64,000 nucleotides of DNA from contig CAWVQA010000085.1 in assembly GCA_963932145.1 (NCBI GenBank), positions 186,001-250,000 of the forward strand, in the 5' to 3' direction. Position numbers and translations under genes: made by a program. The DNA comes from Acanthosepion lycidas. Its lineage: Eukaryota > Mollusca > Cephalopoda > Sepiida > Sepiidae. The notes under the pieces were generated by a model that was given only the letters and a program-made list of their open reading frames with translations, was not told where the DNA came from and made no database searches. This document shows, in pieces, positions 51,506-63,163 of the stretch. Numbering within the stretch: the stretch's first letter is position 1; each line of letters starts with the position of its first letter.

Positions 51506-52711
51506 TTGCCTTCAAATTCATACCGTGATCGTAGCATGCATGGACTCGACTCATATGACTGGGATTTCCCTGTAAAAGACTGTGGGCCGAAAATGGGTGA
51601 TCACTGTACATTTCTCTTCTGTTTCCTATTTATATTTCTATTTTACCTCCTCAATTTAGCAATATGGCCAGGGAAAGACCTAATCTAAGATCTGCACAAA
51701 AATATTTTGCCTTCAACTTCATACCGTGATCGTAGCATGCATGGACTCAACTCATATGACTGGTATTTCCATGAAAAAGATTGTGGGCCGAAAATGGGTG
51801 ATCACTGTACATTTCTCTTCTGTTTCCTATTTATATTTCTATTTCACCTCCTCAATTTAGCATTATGGACAGGGAAAGACCTAATCTAAAATCTGCACAA
51901 AAACATATTGCCTTCAAATTCATTCCGTGATTGTAGCATGCATGGACTCGACTCATATGACTGGGATTTCCATGAAAAAGATTGTGGGCCGAAAATGGGT
52001 GATCACTGTACATTTCTCTTCTGTTTCCTAGTTATATTTCTACTTTACTTCCTCAATTTAGCATTATGGACAGGGAAAGACCTAATCTAAAATCTGCACA
52101 AAAATATTTTGCCTTCAAATTCATACCGTGATCGTAGCATGCATGGACTCGACTCATATGACTGGGATTTCCATGAAAAAGATTGTGGGCTGAAAATGGG
52201 TGATCACTGTACATTTCTCTTCTGTTTCCTATTTATATTTATATTTTACCTCCTCAATTTAGCATTATGGACGGGGAAAGACCTAATCTAAGATCTGCAC
52301 AAAAATATTTTGCCTTCAAATTCATACCGTGATCGTAGCATGCATGGACTCGACTCATATGACTGGGATTTCCATGAAAAAGATTGTGCGCCGAAAATGG
52401 GTGATCACTGAACATTTCTCTTCTGTTTCCTATTTATATTTCTATTTTACCTCCTCAATTTAGCATTATGGACAGGGAAAGACCTAATCTAAGATCTGCA
52501 CAAAAATATTTTGCCTTCAAATTCATACCGTGATCGTAGCATGCATGGACTCGACTCATATGACTGGGATTTCCATGAAAAAGATTGTGGGCCGAAAATG
52601 GGTGATCACTGTACATTTCTCTTCTGTTTCCTATTTATATTTATATTTTACCTCCTCAATTTAGCATTATGGACAGGGAAAGATCTAATCTAAGATCTGC
52701 ATAAAAAATAT
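51506..52711 (+). repeat. Six-monomer block, 3,014-bp offset, copy 2
   Basis: Same order and rare markers as 48492-49697, 15 monomers (minus 1 bp) downstream. Minor differences are CTAAGATCTG for CTAAGCTCTG after the first unit and GGCCGAAAATGG for GGCCAAAAATGG in the third. Confidence 0.9.
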
Positions 52712-55700
52712 TTTGCCTTAAAATTCATACCGTGATCGTAGCATGCATGGACTCGAATCATATGACTGGGATTTCCATGAAAAAGATTGTGCGCCGAAAA
52801 TGGGTGATCACTGTACATTTCTCTTCTGTTTCCTATTTATATTTCTATTTTACCTCCTCAATTTAGCATTATGGACAGGGAAAGACCTAATCTAAGATCT
52901 GCACAAAAATATTTTGCCTTAAAATTCATACCGTGATCGTAGCATGCATGGACTCGACTCATATGACAGGGATTTCCATGAAAAAGATTGTGGGCCGAAA
53001 ATGGGTGATCACTGTACATTTCTCTTCTGTTTCCTATTTATATTTCTATTTCACCTCCTCAATTTAGCATTATGGACAGGGAAAGACCTAATCTAAAATC
53101 TGCACAAAAACATATTGCCTTCAAATTCATACCGTGATTGTAGCATGCATGGACCCGACTCATATGACTGGGATTTCCATGAAAAAGATTGTGGGCCGAA
53201 AATGGGTGATCACTGTACATTTCTCTTCTGTTTCCTAGTTATATTTCTACTTTACTTCCTCAATTTAGCATTATGGACAGGGAAAGACCTAATCTAAAAT
53301 CTGCACAAAAATATTTTGCCTTCAAATTCATACCGTGATCGTAGCATGCATGGACTCGACTCATATGACTGGGATTTCCATGAAAAAGATTGTGGGCCGA
53401 AAATGGGTGATCACTGTACATTTCTCTTCTGTTTCCTATTTATATTTATATTTTACCTCCTCAATTTAGCATTATGGACGGGGAAAGACCTAATCTAAGA
53501 TCTGCACAAAAATATTTTGCCTTCAAATTCATACCGTGATCGTAGCATGCATGGACTCGACTCATATGACTGGGATTTCCATGAAAAAGATTGTGCGCCG
53601 AAAATGGGTGATCACTGTACATTTCTCTTCTGTTTCCTATTTATATTTCTATTTTACCTCCTCAATTTAGCATTATGGACAGGGAAAGACCTAATCTAAG
53701 ATCTGCACAAAAATATTTTGCCTTCAAATTCATACCGTGATCGTAGCATGCATGGACTCGACTCATATGACTGGGATTTCCATGAAAAAGATTGTGGGCC
53801 GAAAATGGGTGATCACTGTACATTTCTCTTCTGTTTCCTATTTATATTTATATTTTACCTCCTCAATTTAGCATTATGGACAGGGAAAGATCTAATCTAA
53901 GATCTGCACAAAAATATTTTGCCTTCAAATTCATACCGTGATCGTAGCATGCATGGACTCGAATCATATGACTGGGATTTCCATGAAAAAGATTGTGCGC
54001 CGAAAATGGGTGATCACTGTACATTTCTCTTCTGTTTCCTATTTATATTTCTATTTTACCTCCTCAATTTAGCATTATGGACAGGGAAAGATCTAATCTA
54101 AGATCTGCACAAAAATATTTTGCCTTAAAATTCATACCGTGATCGTAGCATGCATGGACTCGACTCATATGACAGGGATTTCCATGAAAAAGATTGTGGG
54201 CCGAAAATGGGTGATCACTGTACATTTCTCTTCTGTTTCCTATTTATATTTATATTTTACCTCCTCAATTTAGCATTATGGACAGGGAAAGATCTAATCT
54301 AAGATCTGCATAAAAAATATTTTGCCTTAAAATTCATACCGTGATCGTAGCATGCATGGACTCGAATCATATGACTGGGATTTCCATGAAAAAGATTGTG
54401 CGCCGAAAATGGGTGATCACTGTACATTTCTCTTCTGTTTCCTATTTATATTTCTATTTTACCTCCTCAATTTAGCATTATGGACAGGGAAAGACCTAAT
54501 CTAAGATCTGCACAAAAATATTTTGCCTTAAAATTCATACCGTGATCGTAGCATGCATGGACTCGACTCATATGACAGGGATTTCCATGAAAAAGATTGT
54601 GGGCCGAAAATGGGTAATCACTGTACATTTCTCTTCTGTTTCCTATTTATATTTCTATTTCACCTCCTCAATTTAGCATTATGGACAGGGAAAGACCTAA
54701 TCTAAAATCTGCACAAAAACATATTGCCTTCAAATTCATACCGTGATTGTAGCATGCATGGACTCGACTCATATGACTGGGATTTCCATGAAAAAGATTG
54801 TGGGCCGAAAATGGGTGATCACTGTACATTTCTCTTCTGTTTCCTAGTTATATTTCTACTTTACTTCCTCAATTTAGCATTATGGACAGGGAAAGACCTA
54901 ATCTAAAATCTGCACAAAAATATTTTGCCTTCAAATTCATACCGTGATCGTAGCATGCATGGACTCGACTCATATGACTGGGATTTCCATGAAAAAGATT
55001 GTGGGCCGAAAATGGGTGATCACTGTACATTTCTCTTCTGTTTCCTATTTATATTTATATTTTACCTCCTCAATTTAGCATTATGGACAGGGAAAGATCT
55101 AATCTAAGATCTGCACAAAAATATTTTGCCTTAAAATTCATACCGTGATCGTAGCATGCATGGACTCGAATCATATGACTGGGATTTCCATGAAAAAGAT
55201 TGTGCGCCGAAAATGGGTGATCACTGTACATTTCTCTTCTGTTTCCTATTTATATTTCTATTTTACCTCCTCAATTTAGCATTATGGACAGGGAAAGACC
55301 TAATCTAAGATCTGCACAAAAATATTTTGCCTTAAAATTCATACCGTGATCGTAGCATGCATGGACTCGACTCATATGACAGGGATTTCCATGAAAAAGA
55401 TTGTGGGCCGAAAATGGGTAATCACTGTACATTTCTCTTCTGTTTCCTATTTATATTTCTATTTCACCTCCTCAATTTAGCATTATGGACAGGGAAAGAC
55501 CTAATCTAAAATCTGCACAAAAACATATTGCCTTCAAATTCATACCGTGATTGTAGCATGCATGGACTCGACTCATATGACTGGGATTTCCATGAAAAAG
55601 ATTGTGGGCCGAAAATGGGTGATCACTGTACATTTCTCTTCTGTTTCCTAGTTATATTTCTACTTTACTTCCTCAATTTAGCATTATGGACAGGGAAAGA

Positions 55701-56733
55701 CCTAATCTAAAATCTGCACAAAAATATTTTGCCTTCAAATTCATACCGTGATCGTAGCATGCATGGACTCGACTCATATGACTGGGATTTCCATGAAAAA
55801 GATTGTGGGCCGAAAATGGGTGATCACTGTACATTTCTCTTCTGTTTCCTATTTATATTTATATTTTACCTCCTCAATTTAGCATTATGGACAGGGAAAG
55901 ATCTAATCTAAGATCTGCACAAAAATATTTTGCCTTAAAATTCATACCGTGATCGTAGCATGCATGGACTCGAATCATATGACTGGGATTTCCATGAAAA
56001 AGATTGTGCGCCGAAAATGGGTGATCACTGTACATTTCTCTTCTGTTTCCTATTTATATTTCTATTTTACCTCCTCAATTTAGCATTATGGACAGGGAAA
56101 GACCTAATCTAAGATCTGCACAAAAATATTTTGCCTTAAAATTCATACCGTGATCGTAGCATGCATGGACTCGACTCATATGACAGGGATTTCCATGAAA
56201 AAGATTGTGGGCCGAAAATGGGTGATCACTGTACATTTCTCTTCTGTTTCCTATTTATATTTATATTTTACCTCCTCAATTTAGCATTATGGACAGGGAA
56301 AGATCTAATCTAAGATCTGCACAAAAATATTTTGCCTTAAAATTCATACCGTGATCGTAGCATGCATGGACTCGACTCATATGACTGGGATTTCCATGAA
56401 AAAGATTGTGCGCCGAAAATGGTTGATCACTGTACATTTCTCTTCTGTTTCCTATTTATATTTCTATTTTCCCTCCTCAATTTAGCATTATGGACAGGGA
56501 AAGACCTAATCTAAGATCTGCACAAAAATATTTTGCCTTCAAATTCATACCGTGATCGTAGCATGCATGGACTCGACTCATATGACAGGGATTTCCATGA
56601 AAAAGATTGTGGGCCGAAAATGGGTGATCACTGTACATTTCTCTTCTGTTTCCTATTTATATTTATATTTTACCTCCTCAATTTAGCATTATGGACAGGG
56701 AAAGATCTAATCTAAGATCTGCACAAAAATATT

Positions 56734-57738
56734 TTGCCTTAAAATTCATACCGTGATCGTAGCATGCATGGACTCGACTCATATGACTGGGATTTCCATG
56801 AAAAAGATTGTGCGCCGAAAATGGTTGATCACTGTACATTTCTCTTCTGTTTCCTATTTATATTTCTATTTTCCCTCCTCAATTTAGCATTATGGACAGG
56901 GAAAGACCTAATCTAAGATCTGCACAAAAATATTTTGCCTTCAAATTCATACCGTGATCGTAGCATGCATGGACTCGACTCATATGAATGGGATTTCCAT
57001 GAAAAAGATTGTGGGCCGAAAATGGGTGATCACTGTACATTTCTCTTCTGTTTCCTATTTATATTTATATTTTACCTCCTCAATTTAGCATTATGGACAG
57101 GGAAAGATCTAATCTAAGATCTGCACAAAAATATTTTGCCTTAAAATTCATACCGTGATCGTAGCATGCATGGACTCGAATCATATGACTGGGATTTCCA
57201 TGAAAAAGATTGTGCGCCGAAAATGGGTGATCACTGTACATTTCTCTTCTGTTTCCTATTTATATTTCTATTTTACCTCCTCAATTTAGCATTATGGACA
57301 GGGAAAGACCTAATCTAAGATCTGCACAAAAATATTTTGCCTTCAAATTCATACCGTGATCGTAGCATGCATGGACTCGACTCATATGACAGGGATTTCC
57401 ATGAAAAAGATTGTGGGCCGAAAATGGGTGATCACTGTACATTTCTCTTCTGTTTCCTATTTATATTTATATTTTACCTCCTCAATTTAGCATTATGGAC
57501 AGGGAAAGATCTAATCTAAGATCAGCACAAAAATATTTTGCCTTAAAATTCATACCGTGATCGTAGCATGCATGGACTCGAATCATATGACTGGGATTTC
57601 CATGAAAAAGAATGTGGGCCGAAAATGGGTGATCACTGTACATTTCTCTTCTGTTTCCTATTTATATTTATATTTTATCTCCTCAATTTAGCGTTATGGA
57701 CAGGGAAAGATCTAATCTAAGATCTGCACAAAAATATT
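56734..57738 (+). repeat. Five-monomer block, 2,010-bp offset, copy 1
   Basis: Units with ATGGTTGATC/TTTTCCCTCC, ATGAATGGGATTT, CGAATC/TGTGCGCCG, GACAGGGATTT and AAAGAATGTGGG with ATTTTATCTCC and GCGTTATGG. The combination recurs only at 58744-59748. The ATGAATGGG variant of the second unit is ATGACTGGG in copy 2. Confidence 0.88.
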
Positions 57739-58743
57739 TTGCCTTCAAATTCATACCGTGATCGTAGCATGCATGGACTCGACTCATATGACAGGGATTT
57801 CCATGAAAAAGATTGTGGGCCGAAAATGGGTGATCACTGTACATTTCTCTTCTGTTTCCTATTTATATTTATATTTTACCTCCTCAATTTAGCATTATGG
57901 ACGGGGAAAGACCTAATCTAAGATCTGCACAAAAATATTTTGCCTTCAAATTCATACCGTGATCGTAGCATGCATGGACTCGACTCATATGACTGGGATT
58001 TCCATGAAAAAGATTGTGCGCCGAAAATGGGTGATCACTGTACATTTCTCTTCTGTTTCCTATTTATATTTCTATTTTACCTCCTCAATTTAGCATTATG
58101 GACAGGGAAAGACCTAATCTAAGATCTGCACAAAAATATTTTGCCTTCAAATTCATACCGTGATCGTAGCATGCATGGACTCGACTCATATGACTGGGAT
58201 TTCCATGAAAAAGATTGTGGGCCGAAAATGGGTGATCACTGTACATTTCTCTTCTGTTTCCTATTTATATTTATATTTTACCTCCTCAATTTAGCATTAT
58301 GGACAGGGAAAGATCTAATCTAAGATCTGCACAAAAATATTTTGCCTTAAAATTCATACCGTGATCGTAGCATGCATGGACTCGAATCATATGACTGGGA
58401 TTTCCATGAAAAAGATTGTGCGCCGAAAATGGGTGATCACTGTACATTTCTCTTCTGTTTCCTATTTATATTTCTATTTTACCTCCTCAATTTAGCATTA
58501 TGGACAGGGAAAGACCTAATCTAAGATCTGCACAAAAATATTTTGCCTTAAAATTCATACCGTGATCGTAGCATGCATGGACTCGACTCATATGACAGGG
58601 ATTTCCATGAAAAAGATTGTGGGCCGAAAATGGGTGATCACTGTACATTTCTCTTCTGTTTCCTATTTATATTTATATTTTACCTCCTCAATTTAGCATT
58701 ATGGACAGGGAAAGATCTAATCTAAGATCTGCACAAAAATATT

Positions 58744-59748
58744 TTGCCTTAAAATTCATACCGTGATCGTAGCATGCATGGACTCGACTCATATGACTGG
58801 GATTTCCATGAAAAAGATTGTGCGCCGAAAATGGTTGATCACTGTACATTTCTCTTCTGTTTCCTATTTATATTTCTATTTTCCCTCCTCAATTTAGCAT
58901 TATGGACAGGGAAAGACCTAATCTAAGATCTGCACAAAAATATTTTGCCTTCAAATTCATACCGTGATCGTAGCATGCATGGACTCGACTCATATGACTG
59001 GGATTTCCATGAAAAAGATTGTGGGCCGAAAATGGGTGATCACTGTACATTTCTCTTCTGTTTCCTATTTATATTTATATTTTACCTCCTCAATTTAGCA
59101 TTATGGACAGGGAAAGATCTAATCTAAGATCTGCACAAAAATATTTTGCCTTAAAATTCATACCGTGATCGTAGCATGCATGGACTCGAATCATATGACT
59201 GGGATTTCCATGAAAAAGATTGTGCGCCGAAAATGGGTGATCACTGTACATTTCTCTTCTGTTTCCTATTTATATTTCTATTTTACCTCCTCAATTTAGC
59301 ATTATGGACAGGGAAAGACCTAATCTAAGATCTGCACAAAAATATTTTGCCTTCAAATTCATACCGTGATCGTAGCATGCATGGACTCGACTCATATGAC
59401 AGGGATTTCCATGAAAAAGATTGTGGGCCGAAAATGGGTGATCACTGTACATTTCTCTTCTGTTTCCTATTTATATTTATATTTTACCTCCTCAATTTAG
59501 CATTATGGACAGGGAAAGATCTAATCTAAGATCAGCACAAAAATATTTTGCCTTAAAATTCATACCGTGATCGTAGCATGCATGGACTCGAATCATATGA
59601 CTGGGATTTCCATGAAAAAGAATGTGGGCCGAAAATGGGTGATCACTGTACATTTCTCTTCTGTTTCCTATTTATATTTATATTTTATCTCCTCAATTTA
59701 GCGTTATGGACAGGGAAAGATCTAATCTAAGATCTGCACAAAAATATT
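58744..59748 (+). repeat. Five-monomer block, 2,010-bp offset, copy 2
   Basis: Copy of 56734-57738 with the same order and markers, including the AAAGAATGTGGG unit and its GATCAGCAC junction. It is followed by a CGAATC unit ending CAATATGGCCAGGG rather than the GACAGGG unit that follows copy 1, so the match ends at 59748. Confidence 0.88.
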
Positions 59749-62159
59749 TTGCCTTCAAATTCATACCGTGATCGTAGCATGCATGGACTCGAATCATATG
59801 ACTGGGATTTCCATGAAAAAGATTGTGGGCCGAAAATGGGTGATCACTGTACATTTCTTTTCTGTTTCCTATTTATATTTATATTTTACCTCCTCAATTT
59901 AGCAATATGGCCAGGGAAAGACCTAATCTAAGCTCTGCACAAAAATGTTTTGCGTTCAAATGCATACCGTGTATCGTAGCATGCATGTACTCGACTCATA
60001 TGACTGGGATTTCCATGAAAAAGATTGTCGGCCGAAAATGGGTGATCACTGTACATTTCTCTTCTGTTTCTTATTTATATTTCTATTTTACCTACTCAAT
60101 TTAGCATTATGGACAGGGAAAGACCTCATCTAAAATCTGCACAAAAATATTTTGCCTTCAAAATAATACCGTGATCGTAGCATGCATGGACTCGACTCAT
60201 ATGACTGGGATTTCCATGAAAAAGATTGTGGGCTGAAAATGGATGATCACTGTACATTTCTCTTCTGTTTCCTATTTATATTTCTATTTTACCTCCTCAA
60301 TTTAGCAATATGGCCAGTGAAAGACCTAATCTAAGATCTGCACAAAAATATTTTGCCTTCAACTTCATACCGTGATCGTAGCATGCATGGACTCGACTCA
60401 TATGACTGGTATTTCCATGAAAAAGATTGTGGGCCGAAAATGGGTGATCACTGTACATTTCTCTTCTGTTTCCTATTTATATTTCTATTTTACCTACTCA
60501 ATTTAGCATTATGGACAGGGAAAGACCTAATCTAAGATCTGCACAAAAATATTTTGCCTTCAAATTCATACCGTGATCGTAGCATGCATGGACTCGACTC
60601 ATATGACTGGGATTTCCATGAAAAAGATTGTGGGCCGAAAATGGGTGATCACTGTACATTTCTCTTCTGTTTCCGATTTATATTTCTATTTTACCTCCTC
60701 AATTTAGCTTTATGGACAGGGAAAGACCTAATCTAAGATTTGCACAAAAATATTTTACCTTCAAATTCATACCGTGATCGTAGCATGCATGGATTCGACT
60801 CATATGATTGGGATTTCCATGAAAATATTGTGGCCGAAAATGGGTGATCACTGTACATTTCTCTTCTGTTTCTTATTTATATTTCTATTTTACCTACTCA
60901 ATTTAGCATTATGGACAGGGAAAGACCTAATCTAAGATCTGCACAAAAATATTTTGCCTTCAAATTCATACCGTGATCGTAGCATGCATGGACTCGACTC
61001 ATATGACTGGGATTTCCATGAAAAAGATTGTGGACCGAAACTGGGTGATCACTGTACATTTCTCTTCTGTTTGCTATTTCTATTTCTATCTTACCTCCTC
61101 AATTTAGCATTATGGAAGGGGAAAGACCTAATCTAAGATCTGCACAAAAATATTTTGCCTTCAAATTCATACCGTGATTGTAGCATGCATGGACTCGACT
61201 CATATGACTGGGATTTCCATGAAAAAGATTGTGGGCCGAAAATGGGTGATCACTGTACTTTTCTCTTCTGTTTCCTATTTATATTTCTATTTTACCTTCT
61301 CAATTTAGCATTATGGACAGGGAAAGACCTAATCGAAGATCTGCACAAAAATATTTTGCCTTCAAATTCATACCGTGACCGTAGCATGCATGGATTCAAC
61401 TCATATGACTGGGATTTCCATGAAAAAGATTGTGGGCCGAAAATGGGTGATCACTGTACATTTCACTTCTGTTTCTTATTTATATTTATATTTTACCTTC
61501 TCAATTTAGCAATATGGACAGTGAAAGACCTAATCTAAGCTCTGCACAAAAATGTTTTGCCTTCAAATGCATACCGTGATCGTAGCATGCATGTACTCGA
61601 CTCATATGACTGGGATTTCCATGAAAAAGATTGTGGGCCGAAAATGGGTGATCACTGTACATTTCTCTTCTGTTTCCTATTTATATTTCTACTTTACTTC
61701 CTCAATTTAGCATTATGAACAGGGAAAGACCTAATCGAAGATCTGCACAAAAATATTTTGCCTTCAAATTTATCCCGTGATCGTAGTATATATGGACTCG
61801 ACTCATATGACTGGGATTTCCATGAAAACGATTGTGGGCCGAAAATGGGTGATCACTGTACATTTCACTTCTGTTTCTTATTTATATTTATATTTTACCT
61901 TCTCAATTTAGCATTATGGACAGGGAAAGACCTAATCTACGCTCTGCACAAAAATGTTTTGCCTTCAAATGCATACCGTGATCGTAGGATGCATGTACTC
62001 GACTCATATGACTGGGATTTCCATGAAAAAGATTGTGGGCCGAAAATGGGTGATCACTGTACATTTCTCTTCTGTTTCCTATTTATATTTCTATTTCACC
62101 TCCTCAATTTAGCATTATGGACAGGGAAAGACCTAATCTAAAATCTGCACAAAAACATA
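59749..62159 (+). repeat. Irregular domain 8
   Basis: Twelve monomers of mixed types with more private changes than the flanks. It contains AAATGCATACC/CATGTACTCG units (59950, 61557, 61959) otherwise seen at 27.2 and 29.0 kb, TTCAACTTCATAC (60353), a TTCCGATTT unit followed by a GGATTCGACTC unit that is 2 bp short (60554, 60755; the same pairing as 25802/26003 and 30021/30222), and stop changes CTAATCGAAG (61338, 61740) and CTAATCTACG (61941). The pair 61356-61757 resembles 61758-62159 (402 bp), sharing TTTCACTTCTG. One extra base in CCGTGTATCGTAGC makes 59950 202 bp long. Inference: an island of older types between homogenised blocks. Confidence 0.82.
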
Positions 62160-63163
62160 TTGCCTTCAAATTCATACCGTGATTGTAGCATGCATGGACT
62201 CGACTCATATGACTGGGATTTCCATGAAAAAGATTGTGGGCCGAAAATGGGTGATCACTGTACATTTCTCTTCTGTTTCCTAGTTATATTTCTACTTTAC
62301 TTCCTCAATTTAGCATTATGGACAGGGAAAGACCTAATCTAAAATCTGCACAAAAATATTTTGCCTTCAAATTCATACCGTGATCGTAGCATGCATGGAC
62401 TCGACTCATATGACTGGGATTTCCATGAAAAAGATTGTGGGCCGAAAATGGGTGATCACTGTACATTTCTCTTCTGTTTCCTATTTATATTTATATTTTA
62501 CCTCCTCAATTTAGCATTATGGACAGGGAAAGATCTAATCTAAGATCTGCACAAAAATATTTTGCCTTAAAATTCATACCGTGATCGTAGCATGCATGGA
62601 CTCGAATCATATGACTGGGATTTCCTTGAAAAAGATTGTGCGCCGAAAATGGGTGATCACTGTACATTTCTCTTCTGTTTCCTATTTATATTTCTATTTT
62701 ACCTCCTCAATTTAGCATTATGGACAGGGAAAGACCTAATCTAAGATCTGCACAAAAATATTTTGCCTTAAAATTCATACCGTGATCGTAGCATGCATGG
62801 ACTCGACTCATATGACAGGGATTTCCATGAAAAAGATTGTGGGCCGAAAATGGGTGATCACTGTACATTTCTCTTCGGTTTCCTAGTTATATTTCTATTT
62901 ACCTCCTCAATTTAGCATTATGGACAGGGAAAGACCTAATCTAAAATCTGCACAAAAATATTTTGCCTTCAAATTCCTACCGTGATCGTAGCATGCATGG
63001 ACTCGACTCATATGACTGGGATTTCCATGAAAAAGATTGTGGGCCGAAAATGGGTGATCACTGTACATTTCTCTTCTGTTTCCTATTTGTATTTATATTT
63101 TACCTCCTCAATTTAGCATTATGGACGGGGAAAGACCTAATCTAAGATCTGCACAAAAATATT
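62160..63163 (+). repeat. Transplanted block with hybrid junction monomer
   Basis: 62160, 62361 and 62562 match 55528, 55729 and 55930 (offset 6,632 bp) and also the 54.7 kb copy. The next unit, 62763-62962, is a hybrid: its front (CCTTAAAATTC, GACAGGG) matches the expected 56131-type unit, and its back (CTTCGGTTTCCTAG, TTTCTATTTACCTCC with a 1-bp deletion) matches 49899-50098. The following unit has TTCCTACCG like 50099. So within one monomer the array switches from copying the 54-56 kb block to copying sequence like 50 kb. Confidence 0.87.

Larger units (their letters stand above)
53115..59748 (+). repeat. Homogeneous domain with 4-, 2- and 10-monomer periods
   Basis: About 33 monomers, many differing from neighbours at only a few sites. 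Types: GACAGGGATTTCC units; CGAATCATATG or CGACTCATATG units with TGTGCGCCG; CCTTAAAATTC variants; GATCTAATC versus GACCTAATC ends; ATGGTTGATC with TTTTCCCTCC. 54724-55527 is repeated as 55528-56331 (804 bp, four monomers). 56131-56532 is repeated as 56533-56934 (402 bp, two monomers). 56734-57738 recurs as 58744-59748 (2,010 bp, ten monomers), sharing GATCAGCAC, AAAGAATGTGGG and TTTAGCGTTATGG. Units of 202 bp with TAAAAAATATT lie at 52712 and 54321. Confidence 0.88.
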
